Of a stretch of 32,668 bases of DNA, positions 22,163 to 31,200 are shown piece after piece. The notes beneath the pieces are model-generated. The model did not search any database. It saw only the letters and a list, made by a program, of their open reading frames with translations, and was not told the DNA's origin. The stretch lies in NCBI GenBank assembly GCA_029264995.1, contig JAJUKC010000026.1, forward strand, positions 1 to 32,668. The letters run 5' to 3'. The position numbers were made by a program, and so were the translations under genes. How positions within the stretch are numbered: the first letter of the stretch is position 1; every line of letters starts with the position of its first letter. Source of the DNA: Marinobacter sp. Its GTDB lineage: Bacteria; Pseudomonadota; Gammaproteobacteria; Pseudomonadales; Oleiphilaceae.

Positions 22163-23050
22163 GTGGCATCGATCCCTGTACCCGACCTCTGGCCCATGGC
22201 CCGAACCGGACAACGCTGGCTGCTCAGAGCCAAACGCCGGGAAGCCCATGTAGACGGTCATCGCATGATTTTTCTGGAACGCGGCCAGCCCGGCCCCGGG
22301 CGCCCGACCCTGGTGCTGATCCATGGTTTTGCCTCCATGAAGGAGAACTGGGCGCTCTGGATGCAAAAGCTGCCATCGGACTGGCACCTGCTGATTCCGG
22401 ATCTGCCGGGGCTGGGCGAAAGCCAGTATCAGCCAGCAGCCAGCTATCGCTATGAGCGCCAGGCCGAGCGGCTGAGTGACTGGCTGTCTGATTACCCGGG
22501 CGACAACCTGCATCTGGCGGGCAGTTCCATGGGTGGAGCCATTGCCGCAATCCTCGCCCACAAACTGGAACGGCCACCTCGCTCTGTGACGTTGCTCAAT
22601 AGCGCCGGTATCCCGGAACACCCGGATGTGGATATCAACGCGCCCTTCAAGTCTGATCGCGATGCCATTCTTATTCCTGGCGACTGGGCCGGCGTTTACC
22701 GCATGTTCAACAGCGTCGGGAATGGCAAGCCCACGGTACCCGGGCTGGCCATGACCGGCCTCCTGGGGCCGGACCTGCTCAAACGGCAAGCGTCGCTGCG
22801 GCATATTTTCAACGATATGCTGGCCGATGCCCTGGCCCCCGCGCGATTTCTTGGCCCGGACACTCCACCACTGCAAGTGCAATGGGGTGATCGCGACGTG
22901 ATCACACCAACCCGTTGCGTCGACTGGTTTCGTACCGCCACACCCAATGCGGAAGTTCACGTGTTCCCGGGTGTCGGCCACCTGCCCATGCTGGAGCGTC
23001 CGGGCCCGTCCGCCAGGGTGTTGCAGGAGTTTGTTCTGCGCCAGGGGTGA
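22163..23050 (+). CDS. Alpha/beta-fold hydrolase
   Basis: A 295-aa hydrolase with the standard fold features: oxyanion segment LIHGFASMKENW (52-63), LPGLGES (81-87), nucleophile elbow GSSMGG with Ser122, acid region WGDRDVITP (241-249, Asp243 or Asp245), and catalytic His273 in GVGHLPMLERP. A lid/cap spans about 150-235. Such enzymes hydrolyse esters or lactones; the substrate is not predictable. A signal peptide is not evident, but the N-terminus (WPMARTGQRWLLRAKR) is amphipathic. It begins at GTG 22163 with GAGG 8 nt upstream. It lies 96 nt after the nuclease gene and 127 nt before the AraC regulator gene on the same strand; an esterase-AraC pairing is common, but co-regulation is only inferred. 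Confidence 0.85.
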   Translation: MASIPVPDLWPMARTGQRWLLRAKRREAHVDGHRMIFLERGQPGPGRPTLVLIHGFASMKENWALWMQKLPSDWHLLIPDLPGLGESQYQPAASYRYERQAERLSDWLSDYPGDNLHLAGSSMGGAIAAILAHKLERPPRSVTLLNSAGIPEHPDVDINAPFKSDRDAILIPGDWAGVYRMFNSVGNGKPTVPGLAMTGLLGPDLLKRQASLRHIFNDMLADALAPARFLGPDTPPLQVQWGDRDVITPTRCVDWFRTATPNAEVHVFPGVGHLPMLERPGPSARVLQEFVLRQG

Positions 23051-23177
23051 TAAAGCAATTGGCCTCTCTGGCCCATTGACCCGTCAGCGAAGTCATGGGG
23101 CTCAACCGTGCAAAGCGCCATAATCGGTTCCAACGAGCTCCCTTACATAACAACAACACACGCTGACGAGGAACATC

Positions 23178-24221
23178 ATGCGCGCCTCTGTTTCCAATTC
23201 TCAGGATCTGGGCATGCCGGCCATCTACCTGCATACCCTGGCCGAGCTGCTTCATACCATTGGTGTTGATGAGCGGGACCTGATTCTGAGAGTCGGGCTG
23301 GACCCCACCCGGCTCAACTCCACCGAACTACGGGTCAGCCAGGCCCAGGCCAGCGAATTTGTGACCCGGGCCATTATTGAAAGTGGTGAGCCGGGGCTTG
23401 GCATTCTGCTGGCACGGGAACTCAAGCTGCCCTTGCACGGTGCACTGGGTACCGCGGTCATGAGCAGCCGCACGCTGGCCGAGGCTCTGGAGCTGATGAC
23501 CCGTTATCTCACCTTGCGGGCGCCGCATCTGAAGGTAGAGAAGCGAGTCGCAGGCAGCAATGTCTGGTACACGGTCAAATGCGATACTGAGCTGGGCCCG
23601 CTGCAGGGATTTGTTCTGGATGCCGTGCTGTTCGGATGTGTTTCCATGGGGGCGCAACTCACCGGCAGCCCGGTGCCCGGAACACAGGTTTTGCGCCGGG
23701 GCCCGGAACCCAATCACTTTCACCGGTTCCGACGCGCCATCGGGGTGCCGGTGGACTACGGTGCCAGTGAAGATGCCCTGGTGATTCCTGCCAGCCAGCT
23801 CAATCTGCCGGTGCAGTTCAGTAACGATCAGTTGGCGGTCAGTTCACGGGAACAATGCGAGACGGCATTGAAGCAGCTAAGGGAAGACGCCGGCTTTGCC
23901 TGCCGCGTTCGACGGGTGATCGAAACCAGCCACCCGTTTCCGCCAAAACTGGCCCGGGTGGCCTCCACCCTGTATGTTTCAGAGCGCACCCTGAAACGCC
24001 GGCTGCAGGAAGAAGAAGCCAGCTTCCAGGCCCTGGTGGATCAGGTACGCCTGGAGCGTGCCCGGGATCTGCTGGCCAGCACCACCATGAATCTGAGCCA
24101 GATTGCCGACAGCTTGGGCTATGCCGACGCCGCCAATTTTACCCGGGCGTTCAAACGCTGGACGGGGCTGAGCCCCAGCCACTTTCGCAACCGGGAACTG
24201 CAGGCCGCGGAAACCGCCTGA
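23178..24221 (+). CDS. AraC-family transcriptional regulator with arabinose_bd-type N-terminal domain
   Basis: A 347-aa regulator: an N-terminal ligand domain of the PF12625 kind (about 20-205; features ELKLPLHGALGTAVMSSRTLAEALELM and the YGASEDALVIPASQLNLPV segment) and a C-terminal double HTH (about 240-340: RVASTLYVSERTLKRRLQEEEASFQ, then IADSLGYADAANFTRAFKRWTGLSPSHFR). Members with this layout usually activate lipid, alcohol or aromatic catabolic genes in response to a small molecule. GAGGAA 6 nt before the ATG fixes the start. The likely target is the hydrolase gene just upstream or a distant operon; the window does not decide. It converges with queE, leaving a single intergenic base. 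Confidence 0.9.
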   Translation: MRASVSNSQDLGMPAIYLHTLAELLHTIGVDERDLILRVGLDPTRLNSTELRVSQAQASEFVTRAIIESGEPGLGILLARELKLPLHGALGTAVMSSRTLAEALELMTRYLTLRAPHLKVEKRVAGSNVWYTVKCDTELGPLQGFVLDAVLFGCVSMGAQLTGSPVPGTQVLRRGPEPNHFHRFRRAIGVPVDYGASEDALVIPASQLNLPVQFSNDQLAVSSREQCETALKQLREDAGFACRVRRVIETSHPFPPKLARVASTLYVSERTLKRRLQEEEASFQALVDQVRLERARDLLASTTMNLSQIADSLGYADAANFTRAFKRWTGLSPSHFRNRELQAAETA

Positions 24222-24222
24222 C

Positions 24223-24879
24223 TCAGTCGATGCCCAGAATCTTGTGCATCTGCAAGGTTAACCGCCATTGCGGATGCGCCAGGCAGTAGTCCGTGGCTTT
24301 GCGGGTATTGCTTTGCTTGATGGCATCCGGCCCACCCTCCGGCACAGACGGTGAGGCCATGGGTGACAGGAAATAGTGCCTGGCCCGGATGTGCAGGAAT
24401 CGCTCCGGTGGTGCCAGCGGTTGCGGATAGACCAGTTTCAGTTCATCACACTCGGCAATGACCACCTCGGCATCGGCCTTCGGGCTGACACACAGCCAGT
24501 CGATACCTTCGGGCGCCGGCAGTGTGCCGTTGGTTTCCACCCCAACCTCAAACCCGGCCCGGTGAAAGGCCTCGATCAAAGGCTCATCCAGTTGCAGCAG
24601 GGGCTCGCCACCGGTACAGACCACGTAGGGCCGGCCAGGGGCATCCGGCCAAAGGGAACGGATATGGTCGGCCAGGGCCTCCGGGGTGTCGAAGCGGCCG
24701 CCATTCTGGCCATCGGTACCGACAAAATCCGTGTCACAGAAATTGCACACCGCATCCGCCCGGTCTTTCTCACGCCCCGTCCAGAGATTGCATTTGCTGA
24801 ACCGGCAGAACACCGCCGCGCGTCCAGCCTGGGCACCCTCACCCTGGAGGGTGTAGAAGGCTTCCTTGACGCGGTACAT
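24223..24879 (-). CDS. queE: 7-carboxy-7-deazaguanine synthase (radical SAM)
   Basis: QueE converts 6-carboxytetrahydropterin to 7-carboxy-7-deazaguanine in the queuosine/7-deazapurine pathway. The 218-aa protein has the QueE-specific cluster motif with Cys30, then 14 residues, Cys45, two residues and Cys48 (C-x14-C-x2-C), which binds the [4Fe-4S]-SAM centre. It also has the substrate/SAM motif TGGEPLLQ (89-96), VETNG near 114 and the Ser/Pro-rich VSPKAD segment near 131. The short core is usual for QueE. Its ATG overlaps the queC stop by one base (TGATG), so translation is coupled. It ends one base from the AraC gene on the other strand. Confidence 0.93.
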   Translation of the reverse strand: MYRVKEAFYTLQGEGAQAGRAAVFCRFSKCNLWTGREKDRADAVCNFCDTDFVGTDGQNGGRFDTPEALADHIRSLWPDAPGRPYVVCTGGEPLLQLDEPLIEAFHRAGFEVGVETNGTLPAPEGIDWLCVSPKADAEVVIAECDELKLVYPQPLAPPERFLHIRARHYFLSPMASPSVPEGGPDAIKQSNTRKATDYCLAHPQWRLTLQMHKILGID

Positions 24880-25544
24880 CAGGCGTTACTCTCGTAGGCC
24901 AGTGGATCGGTGACGCCGTTGGCGGCAAAGGCCTCCAGCCGTTCCACGCAGGAACCGCAACGCCCGCAGGCCTTGTCGCGGCCGTTGTAACAGGTCCAGG
25001 TCTGGCTGTAATCCAGGCCCAGCTTGAGCCCTTCCGCCAGGATCTGGCCCTTGTCCATGGTCATGAACGGCGCTTCGATGCCCACGGGTTCATAGTTGGC
25101 CACCCGGCACACGGCATCCATTTTCTCGACAAACTCCGGCCGGCAGTCCGGGTAAATGGCGTGGTCCCCGCCATGGGCGCCATACCAGACCGCGCCCGCC
25201 CCGGCGGTCACAGCATAACCGGTCGCCAGCGACAACAGGATCATGTTGCGGTTGGGCACCACCGTGGCTTTCATGGAGTCTTCCTCGTAATGGCCCTCAG
25301 GCACCTCGATATCCGAGGTCAGAGACGAGCCGGACATCACCTCACTCATGGCGCGGATATCAATAACCTTGTGGGGAATACCTTCAGCCCGGCAAACCGC
25401 GGCGGCCACATCCAGTTCCCGCACGTGGCGCTGGCCATAGTTGAAGGACAGGGCATGCACCTTGAGCCCCCGGGCGCGGGCCAGGTGCAACAGTGTGAAA
25501 GAATCCATACCACCGGAATAGATAACGACAACGGAGTCAGTCAT
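24879..25544 (-). CDS. queC: 7-cyano-7-deazaguanine (preQ0) synthase
   Basis: QueC makes preQ0 from 7-carboxy-7-deazaguanine using ATP and ammonia, the step after QueE. The 221-aa protein has the PP-loop SGGMDS (residues 10-15) binding ATP, FNYGQRH (34-40), [10 protein letters not shown] (96-105) and a zinc site formed by Cys185, Cys193, Cys196 and Cys199 ([15 protein letters not shown]). Both length and motifs are standard. It is first in the queC-queE unit. preQ0 feeds queuosine tRNA modification, or in some genomes DNA deazaguanine modification; no dpd genes are in view. No preQ1 riboswitch was recognised upstream. The ribosome-binding site is weak. Confidence 0.95.
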   Translation of the reverse strand: MTDSVVVIYSGGMDSFTLLHLARARGLKVHALSFNYGQRHVRELDVAAAVCRAEGIPHKVIDIRAMSEVMSGSSLTSDIEVPEGHYEEDSMKATVVPNRNMILLSLATGYAVTAGAGAVWYGAHGGDHAIYPDCRPEFVEKMDAVCRVANYEPVGIEAPFMTMDKGQILAEGLKLGLDYSQTWTCYNGRDKACGRCGSCVERLEAFAANGVTDPLAYESNA

Positions 25545-25696
25545 GAAGGGTCAGCACCAGTTTTTCAGAAGGGTGTGTCATCAGGCTTTTACAAAGCGTG
25601 GCCATATTGTAACAGTGACAAACCGAGTTGGGTTCGCGTCCTGGCAAGATCAGGGGTAAACTCGAAAGAAAACGACAAAGCACCAGCACCGATTCA

Positions 25697-26209
25697 ATGA
25701 GCTCAGACTTCAGCCCGGCCTTTATTGACTTCGAGGCATCCAGCCTCGACCTGATCGCCAGCTACCCGATTGAGGTAGGCATCTGCATGCCCGATGGGGC
25801 ACTGCACAGCTGGCTGATTCAGCCCCATGTGCTCTGGCAGGACTGGTCTGAAAGCGCGGAAACCATTCACGGCATTTCACGGCAACGGCTGTTGCAGGAA
25901 GGCATGCCGGTTAGGGAGGTGGCTCAGCAATTAAACGAGCTGTTGCCGGAGCAGGTATTCTGTGACGCCTGGACCTTCGACAGTTTCTGGCTACATCGGC
26001 TGTTCCGGGCCGCCGGTGAGGTGCCAGCGTTTCAGCTGGAGTCCATTTCCATGCTGCTCGACCCGGGCCAGGTGCGCCACTGGTCAGGCATCCGCCAGCA
26101 GGTGATTGCCGAACTCGGGCTGCCCGTGCACCGGGCAGCCAACGATGCGCTCATCCTGCACAAAACCTGGGAACGGGTTATTTACCGGGGCGAAGCCGCA
26201 GTGCAATAA
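25697..26209 (+). CDS. DEDDh-type 3'-5' exonuclease
   Basis: A 170-aa DnaQ-fold exonuclease. The four catalytic acids are in their expected motifs: Asp11 and Glu13 (FIDFEASSLD), the Asp of FCDAWTFD (Asp90 or Asp95), and His145/Asp150 (HRAANDA). This arrangement defines the DEDDh subfamily, which includes the DNA polymerase III epsilon subunit, RNase T and ExoX. It is a small solitary member, so proofreading of a specific polymerase is unlikely and a DNA/RNA end-trimming role is more plausible. I start at the ATG at 25697; the frame is open to 25628, but the extra residues are non-conserved and the ribosome-binding site is weak for both. Its last 32 bases overlap the 3' end of a convergent small gene. 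Confidence 0.82.
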   Translation: MSSDFSPAFIDFEASSLDLIASYPIEVGICMPDGALHSWLIQPHVLWQDWSESAETIHGISRQRLLQEGMPVREVAQQLNELLPEQVFCDAWTFDSFWLHRLFRAAGEVPAFQLESISMLLDPGQVRHWSGIRQQVIAELGLPVHRAANDALILHKTWERVIYRGEAAVQ

Positions 26210-26414
26210 CTTCCAGGCCATCACGGATGGTATGGAGCGTCCAGTAGGTGGCCAGTGCCATCAGCGCGGCGCCAGCAACCGTAAAGGACAGGTTCTCACC
26301 CACCACTTGCCCCTGCGCCATCACCAGATAAACGGCAACCGCCACAATCAGGGCAATCTCGACAATAAAATCAGAACGGAACTTGTTACGGGCAGGTCCG
26401 GGTTCTTCGGGCAT
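26178..26414 (-). CDS. Small two-helix membrane protein, unknown function
   Basis: A 78-aa protein: a charged, Pro-rich N-terminus (PEEPGPARNK), two hydrophobic helices (about 18-35, IVEIALIVAVAVYLVM, and 43-60, LSFTVAGAALMALATYW) separated by a short polar turn, and a basic end (RLRPGK). It does not match a family I recognise. The start is the ATG at 26414; the frame is open to 26492, but the additional residues are low-scoring. It converges on the exonuclease gene with a 32-nt overlap of the 3' ends, and a strong minus-strand terminator lies about 120 nt upstream of the ATG, isolating it from other transcription. Confidence 0.6.
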   Translation of the reverse strand: MPEEPGPARNKFRSDFIVEIALIVAVAVYLVMAQGQVVGENLSFTVAGAALMALATYWTLHTIRDGLEVIALRLRPGK

Positions 26415-26535
26415 TTTCTTCGGTTTCAACCTCTGGATATCAATTGGATAACTGGATGTATTCAGTGGTTGAATTATCGCCAAAGCCGCCAAAAATGGCT
26501 GTACGAAGTAGTGGCTACGAACTTACCGAGATGGC

Positions 26536-26562
26536 AAAAAAAACGCAGCCCATCGGGCTGCG
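26536..26562 (-). terminator. Strong intrinsic terminator, minus strand
   Basis: Read on the minus strand, CGCAGCCC (26562-26555) pairs perfectly with GGGCTGCG (26551-26544) around a 3-nt loop, followed by eight T's (26543-26536). A second small hairpin (TACCTGCC / GGCAGGTA, near 26587-26603) lies just upstream on that strand. It has no T's on the other side, so it acts only leftward. No gene on the minus strand ends within 700 nt upstream of it. Confidence 0.9.
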
Positions 26563-26752
26563 TAGAAAGGAGAGATCCATCCGATACCTGCCAGGCAGGT
26601 ACCGCGGATTGCACAACGTAAAAACACGTGACAGAGAGAAGTATGAGGATTTCCCTCCGGTGCGTCTGTACGGGTTTGCCGAATGAGCTGGGCTATTGCA
26701 AACCGTCCAATTGCCTATACACTGATGACTGAACCGAATCCACAGAGCCGAT

Positions 26753-26842
26753 ATGACCAGGATGATTTCAAAGCACACCGTATACTCAGCCGCCGGTTGC
26801 CAGATTGGGCAGGCCGTGCGTGCCATGGTGAAAGACAGCTAA
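26753..26842 (+). CDS. Short ORF (29 aa), possible small protein or leader peptide
   Basis: An ATG-to-TAA frame of 29 codons with residues HTVYSAAGCQIGQAVRAMV in its middle; composition is protein-like and codon usage resembles the flanking genes. No clear ribosome-binding site precedes it (the nearest purines are GAG about 8 nt away). It ends 16 nt before a long hairpin with a T tract, and the next gene follows, an arrangement reminiscent of leader-peptide attenuation; no residue run typical of such leaders is present. I do not recognise the peptide. Confidence 0.35.
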   Translation: MTRMISKHTVYSAAGCQIGQAVRAMVKDS

Positions 26843-26857
26843 CGGCTTTCGGTCAGT

Positions 26858-26937
26858 CCCGGGAGCCGTTGCGGCAACCGGGGCAGCTTCTCCGCCAGAC
26901 CCCGGTTGCCTGTGAGGCTCCGGGGTTTTCTGTTTTT
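26858..26937 (+). terminator. Long nested hairpin with T tract (terminator or attenuator)
   Basis: The inner stem is 11 bp and perfect (GGCAACCGGGG 26873-26883 with CCCCGGTTGCC 26900-26910, loop 16 nt). The outer stem pairs CCCGGGAGCC (26858-26867) with GGCTCCGGGG (26916-26925) in 9 of 10 positions, with a symmetric 5 x 5 internal loop between them. TTTTCTGTTTTT (26926-26937) follows directly. The ATG of the next gene is 28 nt downstream. It can end transcription from upstream or act as a conditional attenuator. Confidence 0.75.
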
Positions 26938-26965
26938 GCAGCCGCAAAACGACAAGGAGAACATC

Positions 26966-27238
26966 ATGAGAAGACATCCGACATCACGTGCAGCGAACCA
27001 GCCCATGGCCAATCGTCAGGCTCCGATCAAGCGCCCGGAGAAGCTGCCACTGCTGGATGCAATCTGTAAGAAACTCAATCAGCGAGTCAATCTGGATGAC
27101 GAGCAGCGGGTGCTGGGTCTGTATGAGCGGGGCTGGATTTTCAAAGGTGTACTCAGCAATCTGGACGGTGCCGAAGCCCGATATGTCCGGGCACTGGCCA
27201 CCCGCTACAACTCCTGGATTGCCCGCCAGGTCGCCTGA
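26966..27238 (+). CDS. Small basic protein, unknown function
   Basis: A 90-aa protein with predicted net positive charge. Residues 1-28 are Arg/Gln/Ala-rich and probably disordered (RRHPTSRAANQPMANRQ). The rest is mostly helical, with LLDAICKKLNQRVNLDDEQRVLGLYERGWIFKGV and a C-terminal RYVRALATRYNSWIARQVA, where W56, Y72, Y80 and W83 stand out. It does not match a family I can name. A strong AAGGAG lies 5 nt before the ATG at 26966. It lies 28 nt downstream of a hairpin/T-tract structure, so its expression may depend on read-through or on a promoter in the short gap. A role in nucleic-acid binding is conceivable from charge alone, but this is speculation. Confidence 0.7.
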   Translation: MRRHPTSRAANQPMANRQAPIKRPEKLPLLDAICKKLNQRVNLDDEQRVLGLYERGWIFKGVLSNLDGAEARYVRALATRYNSWIARQVA

Positions 27239-27272
27239 TCAGGCTTGCCGTCACGGCAACAGGCTGGACCGG

Positions 27273-27686
27273 TCAATGATGCCGGTTCAGCCCATCCATC
27301 ATCGCCAGATCACCGCCATGAACCATGGCGTAGTTGTTCACCACATCGTATATCTTTTCCTGGGAGTAGGGCTTCACCACATAGCCGTTCGCGCCGGCAC
27401 TGATGGCGCGCTGAATACTCTCGATGGAATCGTCTGCCGTTACCAGCACGATATGCTGGTTCTCCCGTACCTGTTTGAAGCGGGTCATCAGTTCGTGACC
27501 GTTACCATCGGGCAGCCCCAGATCCAGCAGGATGATATGGAACTCACTGGCCTCGAACGCCGCCCTGGCGGATGCGGCATCCGCACATTCAGACACGCTG
27601 GTGGCACCGGCCTTGTACAGCATGTCGACCAGACGCTCCCGCATCACCGGCTCATCTTCGACCACCAGTACTCTGAGATCACTCAT
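27273..27686 (-). CDS. CheY-like single-domain response regulator
   Basis: A 137-aa receiver domain with no output domain. Acidic pocket Glu10/Asp11 (VVEDEP), phosphoacceptor Asp55 (ILLDLGLPDGNG), switch Thr83 (VTADD) and Lys105 (VKPYS) are all present. It is probably phosphorylated by the hybrid kinase encoded two genes upstream and acts by protein-protein contact. About 15 residues follow the domain. Its AGGAGAG ribosome-binding site precedes the ATG at 27686, 26 nt after the membrane-protein gene; the three genes form an operon. Confidence 0.92.
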   Translation of the reverse strand: MSDLRVLVVEDEPVMRERLVDMLYKAGATSVSECADAASARAAFEASEFHIILLDLGLPDGNGHELMTRFKQVRENQHIVLVTADDSIESIQRAISAGANGYVVKPYSQEKIYDVVNNYAMVHGGDLAMMDGLNRHH

Positions 27687-27712
27687 TACGCTCTCCTGTT
27701 CTGTGCCCTGGC

Positions 27713-28258
27713 TCAGTACGTATCGTTGCCGGTTCGGCGCGGCAAGTCCAGAGGTGCGGGCCCGGGCCGGACATCGACCGGCTCACTACCAGCGGGCCCG
27801 CCATGGTCGCCAGCGGACTGTGGCGCGGTGGCTCGGGTGAGAATATTGGCAATGCTGACTGCCGTTGTATAGAGGGAAATGGAGACAATCAGCAGTACCG
27901 GCTGTACAAAGGCCACAAAGCCCGGAATTTCCGCGTTGCCGGTCATACTCAGAATCAGGATGATGGCCGGCCCCAGGACCACGAACAGGGTCAGGGCAAT
28001 AAAAAACACAATGCGTTCTTTATAGCGGCCCAGATCACGATTGGTCACCAACCCCAGCACAAATTTGCCGATAGCCAGGCCAGCCAGGATCGCCGCGGCA
28101 ATACTCAGATCGGGCTGCATCAGGGACTGGTACAGATTGCCATCCCAGAGCCGCTGCATGGCAATGACAAGAAACGGAAACAACACGAACAGTATATCGG
28201 CGTAGGTGCCGTACATCATGCTCAGGGAATAATGTTCCTGTTTTTGGTTATCGCTCAT
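27713..28258 (-). CDS. Four-helix inner-membrane protein, unknown function
   Basis: A 181-aa protein with four hydrophobic segments (about 20-37 ADILFVLFPFLVIA, 50-75, 86-108 VVLGPAIILILSM, 115-140) and a long Pro/Gly-rich hydrophilic C-terminus. Family unrecognised. It starts at the ATG at 28258, inside the last codons of the hybrid kinase (11-nt overlap), and is followed 26 nt later by the receiver gene, so all three are co-transcribed and likely translationally coupled. Position between a sensor kinase and a CheY-like receiver makes a sensory or accessory membrane role plausible; sequence gives no direct support for a transport or enzymatic function. Confidence 0.7.
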   Translation of the reverse strand: MSDNQKQEHYSLSMMYGTYADILFVLFPFLVIAMQRLWDGNLYQSLMQPDLSIAAAILAGLAIGKFVLGLVTNRDLGRYKERIVFFIALTLFVVLGPAIILILSMTGNAEIPGFVAFVQPVLLIVSISLYTTAVSIANILTRATAPQSAGDHGGPAGSEPVDVRPGPAPLDLPRRTGNDTY

Positions 28259-31200
28259 TGGCCTGTTCCTTTGTGGTTTTCGACGACCTTTCGTAGCCCT
28301 CAAGGGCCCGGTCAATCATGGCATTCAGGGTGGTCAGCTCCTGTCGTATCACCCCCCTGTCTCCGGGGCTTGAGCGCACACATCGCTCCAGTCTTCCAGC
28401 CTGTTCTGTCATCAACGGGTAGCCCATGGCACCGGCGGTGCCTTTGATCTGATGGCTCTCGGATTGCAGTTGCTGCAGCTGCCCCTGGGCCAGCGCGGCT
28501 TCCATGCGCCGCTTTCGCTCGGCCAGGCTGTCCAGAAAACGGCTCACCAGCGGGCTAATGTCATCGTCAACCGCCTCGCCGACCCATTGTTCCACCGGCA
28601 GATAGCGATCCAGCAGGGCCTGCAGGTGGGCATGGTCAATGGGCTTGTTCAGCACCCCGTCGCAACCGGCCTCCAGCAAGGCTTCATTCTCTGCCTGATC
28701 ACCGGCGGTAAAGGCAATGATCGGCCGCCGGAAGCCCGCCTGGCGCAAGAGCTGAGTGGCCGCGACGCCATCCATGCCCGGCATGTGGCGATCCATAAGC
28801 ACCAGTTTCACGGTCTCCGACAGGGCCCTGCGAACCGCTTCTTCGCCGTTGGTCACCAGCAACGGCTCGGCGCCGGTGCGGCGGAGCATCCGCTCCACCA
28901 GCCCACGGTTATCATCGTTGTCTTCGGCCACCAGCACCTTGCCGCTGTATCGGTGGCTCGAACCCACCGCCGCTTCCGCCGACAACGTCAGGTAACGGGC
29001 CAGCACCTCATAAAAGCGCTGCTTGTCGATGGGTTTGGCCAGGTGATCATTGCAGCCGGCCAGACGATATTCGGCGATATCCTCGGCCATGACATTGGCC
29101 GTAAGCGCAACCACCGGGGTGTTAACACCTGCTTCCCGCAACGCCAGGGTGGCATCCCGGCCATTCATCACCGGCATCTGGATGTCCATCAGAATCAGAT
29201 CGAAGTGCTCGCGGGTGGCGCGCTCCAGGGCTTCGGCGCCATTACTGACATGCACCAGCTCGGCACCGGTGCGCCCCACCAGCAATGACACCAGCCGGCG
29301 GTTTACATCGTTGTCCTCGGCACAGAGGATGCGGCCCGACAACCGGGGCGCCATGACCATGGCAATGGCCCGGCGCCGCTGACTGAACTCGGAGGCATCC
29401 CGCAGGAAGTGAACCTGCGCCAGGTCACCGGTGCTGATGCACACCTCAAATTCACTGCCCTCCCCGTAGGTACTGGACACCCGGATATCGCCGCCCAGCA
29501 GTTCCGCCAGCCGCCGGGATATGCTGAGGCCGAGGCCCGTGCCGCCATACTGGCGGGAAATGGCGGTGCTGCCCTGGGCAAAGGGATCAAACAGCCGGTC
29601 CAGCTGCTCGGGCTTCATGCCAATCCCGGTATCCACCACCCGGGCATAGAGCTTTTCGGCATCCCGATCACATCGAACAATCAGGGAGATAGTCCCACTT
29701 TCCGTGAATTTCAGAGCATTTCCACACAAATTAATGATGATTTGCCGGTAGCGGGTTGGGTCGGTCCGGATCTTCTCGGGCAGGGGATAATCGCAGATAA
29801 TGCTGAAATCCAGGCCCTTTTCCCGGGCTCGGGGGGCGAAGAAAGCGCGGATTTCATCCAGCAACTCCGGCAGGTTGACCGGCACCACGTCAACATCCAG
29901 CTTGTTGGCGTCGATCTTTGAGTGGTCGAGAATATCGTTCACCAGCTCCAGCAGGTGACGCCCGCTGCGAACCACCGTTTCCGCACTGCTGCGTTTTTCA
30001 GTTTCGTTCAGGTCCGGGTCCAGCAGGGTTTCGCCATAACCGATGATGGCCGCCAGCGGGGTCCGGATTTCATGGCTCATATTGGCCAGGAACTGGCTCT
30101 TGGCCTGGGCCGAATTCCGGGCCAGCTCTTTTTCCAGCCGCTCCTGCTCCCGCTCCCGCTCAATCTGCAGACGCTGATGGCTCTCGGTGGCATCAATACA
30201 GGTGCCTTCGAGATGCATGGGCAGGCCCTCAGCATCGTACACCGTGTGCAACGAGATCGTGGCCCAGCGCTCCTCGCCCTGACGGGTCAGGTAACGGGCT
30301 TCAATACCCTTCACCGTACCCCGGGCCTCCAGTTGCTCGACCACCAGACGCCGCAACCGCTCGTCCGCAATGCAGGTTTCCAGCACATCCGGGTTACGCG
30401 CCAGCAGCTCTCGGCTGCTGCTGTAGCCCAGCAACTCGGCCATGGCCGGGTTGGCGGTTACAAACCGCCGTTCCGGTGACATCTGGAACACGCCCTCAAT
30501 GGCGTTATCAAACAGTGACTGGTAACGCCTCAGGTTCGCCAGAGCGCGCTGGTTCCAGGCCAGGGCTTCGCCCTGAACCTGTTTGATGCGATCGGCCAGG
30601 GCAAAGGAAAACAGAATGATCTGGGCCGTCAGGCCGAACTGTGGCGAGTAGCTGGTAAAGGTATTCAGCGGCAGGTAACCCATCACGGTCAGGGCATAGA
30701 TACCAAACCCGATCAACGCCAGGGTCCAGGCAAAGAAGTAGGACCTTGCCGCCGGGTTGTAGTAGCGCCAGGACAGATAACTGACCACGATCAGAATGAT
30801 GCTGAGCAGAATCGAGCCCACCACAATCCATTCCATGGCCACCGAATAGGGCATGAAAAACGACAGGGCAAAGGTAGTGACCACAGAGGTCAGACACAAC
30901 CGGAGTATGTGATCCAGGTCGGGCGAACGTTGTCTGGTTTCCAGCAGCGACCGGGCCATCAACAGGCCAAAGAACCAGGTCAGGATGATCTGGAAAGGCA
31001 GGTATTCCTTGTTGAGCAACGCAGGCCGGCTATCCAGCAACTGGACGCCGTGCACCTGTTCGGTACCGATGAAGACCGCCGCACACACCAGGTAAAGCAC
31101 GTAGTAGATGTTGCTGCGCTCCCGCACCGATACCGCCACAAACAGGTTGTAGGCCAGGATAGCCAGGATGGCACCCAGCAACAGCCCGCGTACGGCTTCG

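Noticed and set aside
24376..25700. Plus-strand ORFs (24376-24897, 25161-25700) opposite queE/queC
   Set aside because: Antisense shadows of two confidently identified genes, with no recognisable domains.
26515..26826. 103-aa minus-strand ORF over the 26.5-26.8 kb gap
   Set aside because: It spans a strong terminator hairpin and its T tract, has mixed Cys/Arg-rich composition and no ribosome-binding site; RNA features are a better reading.
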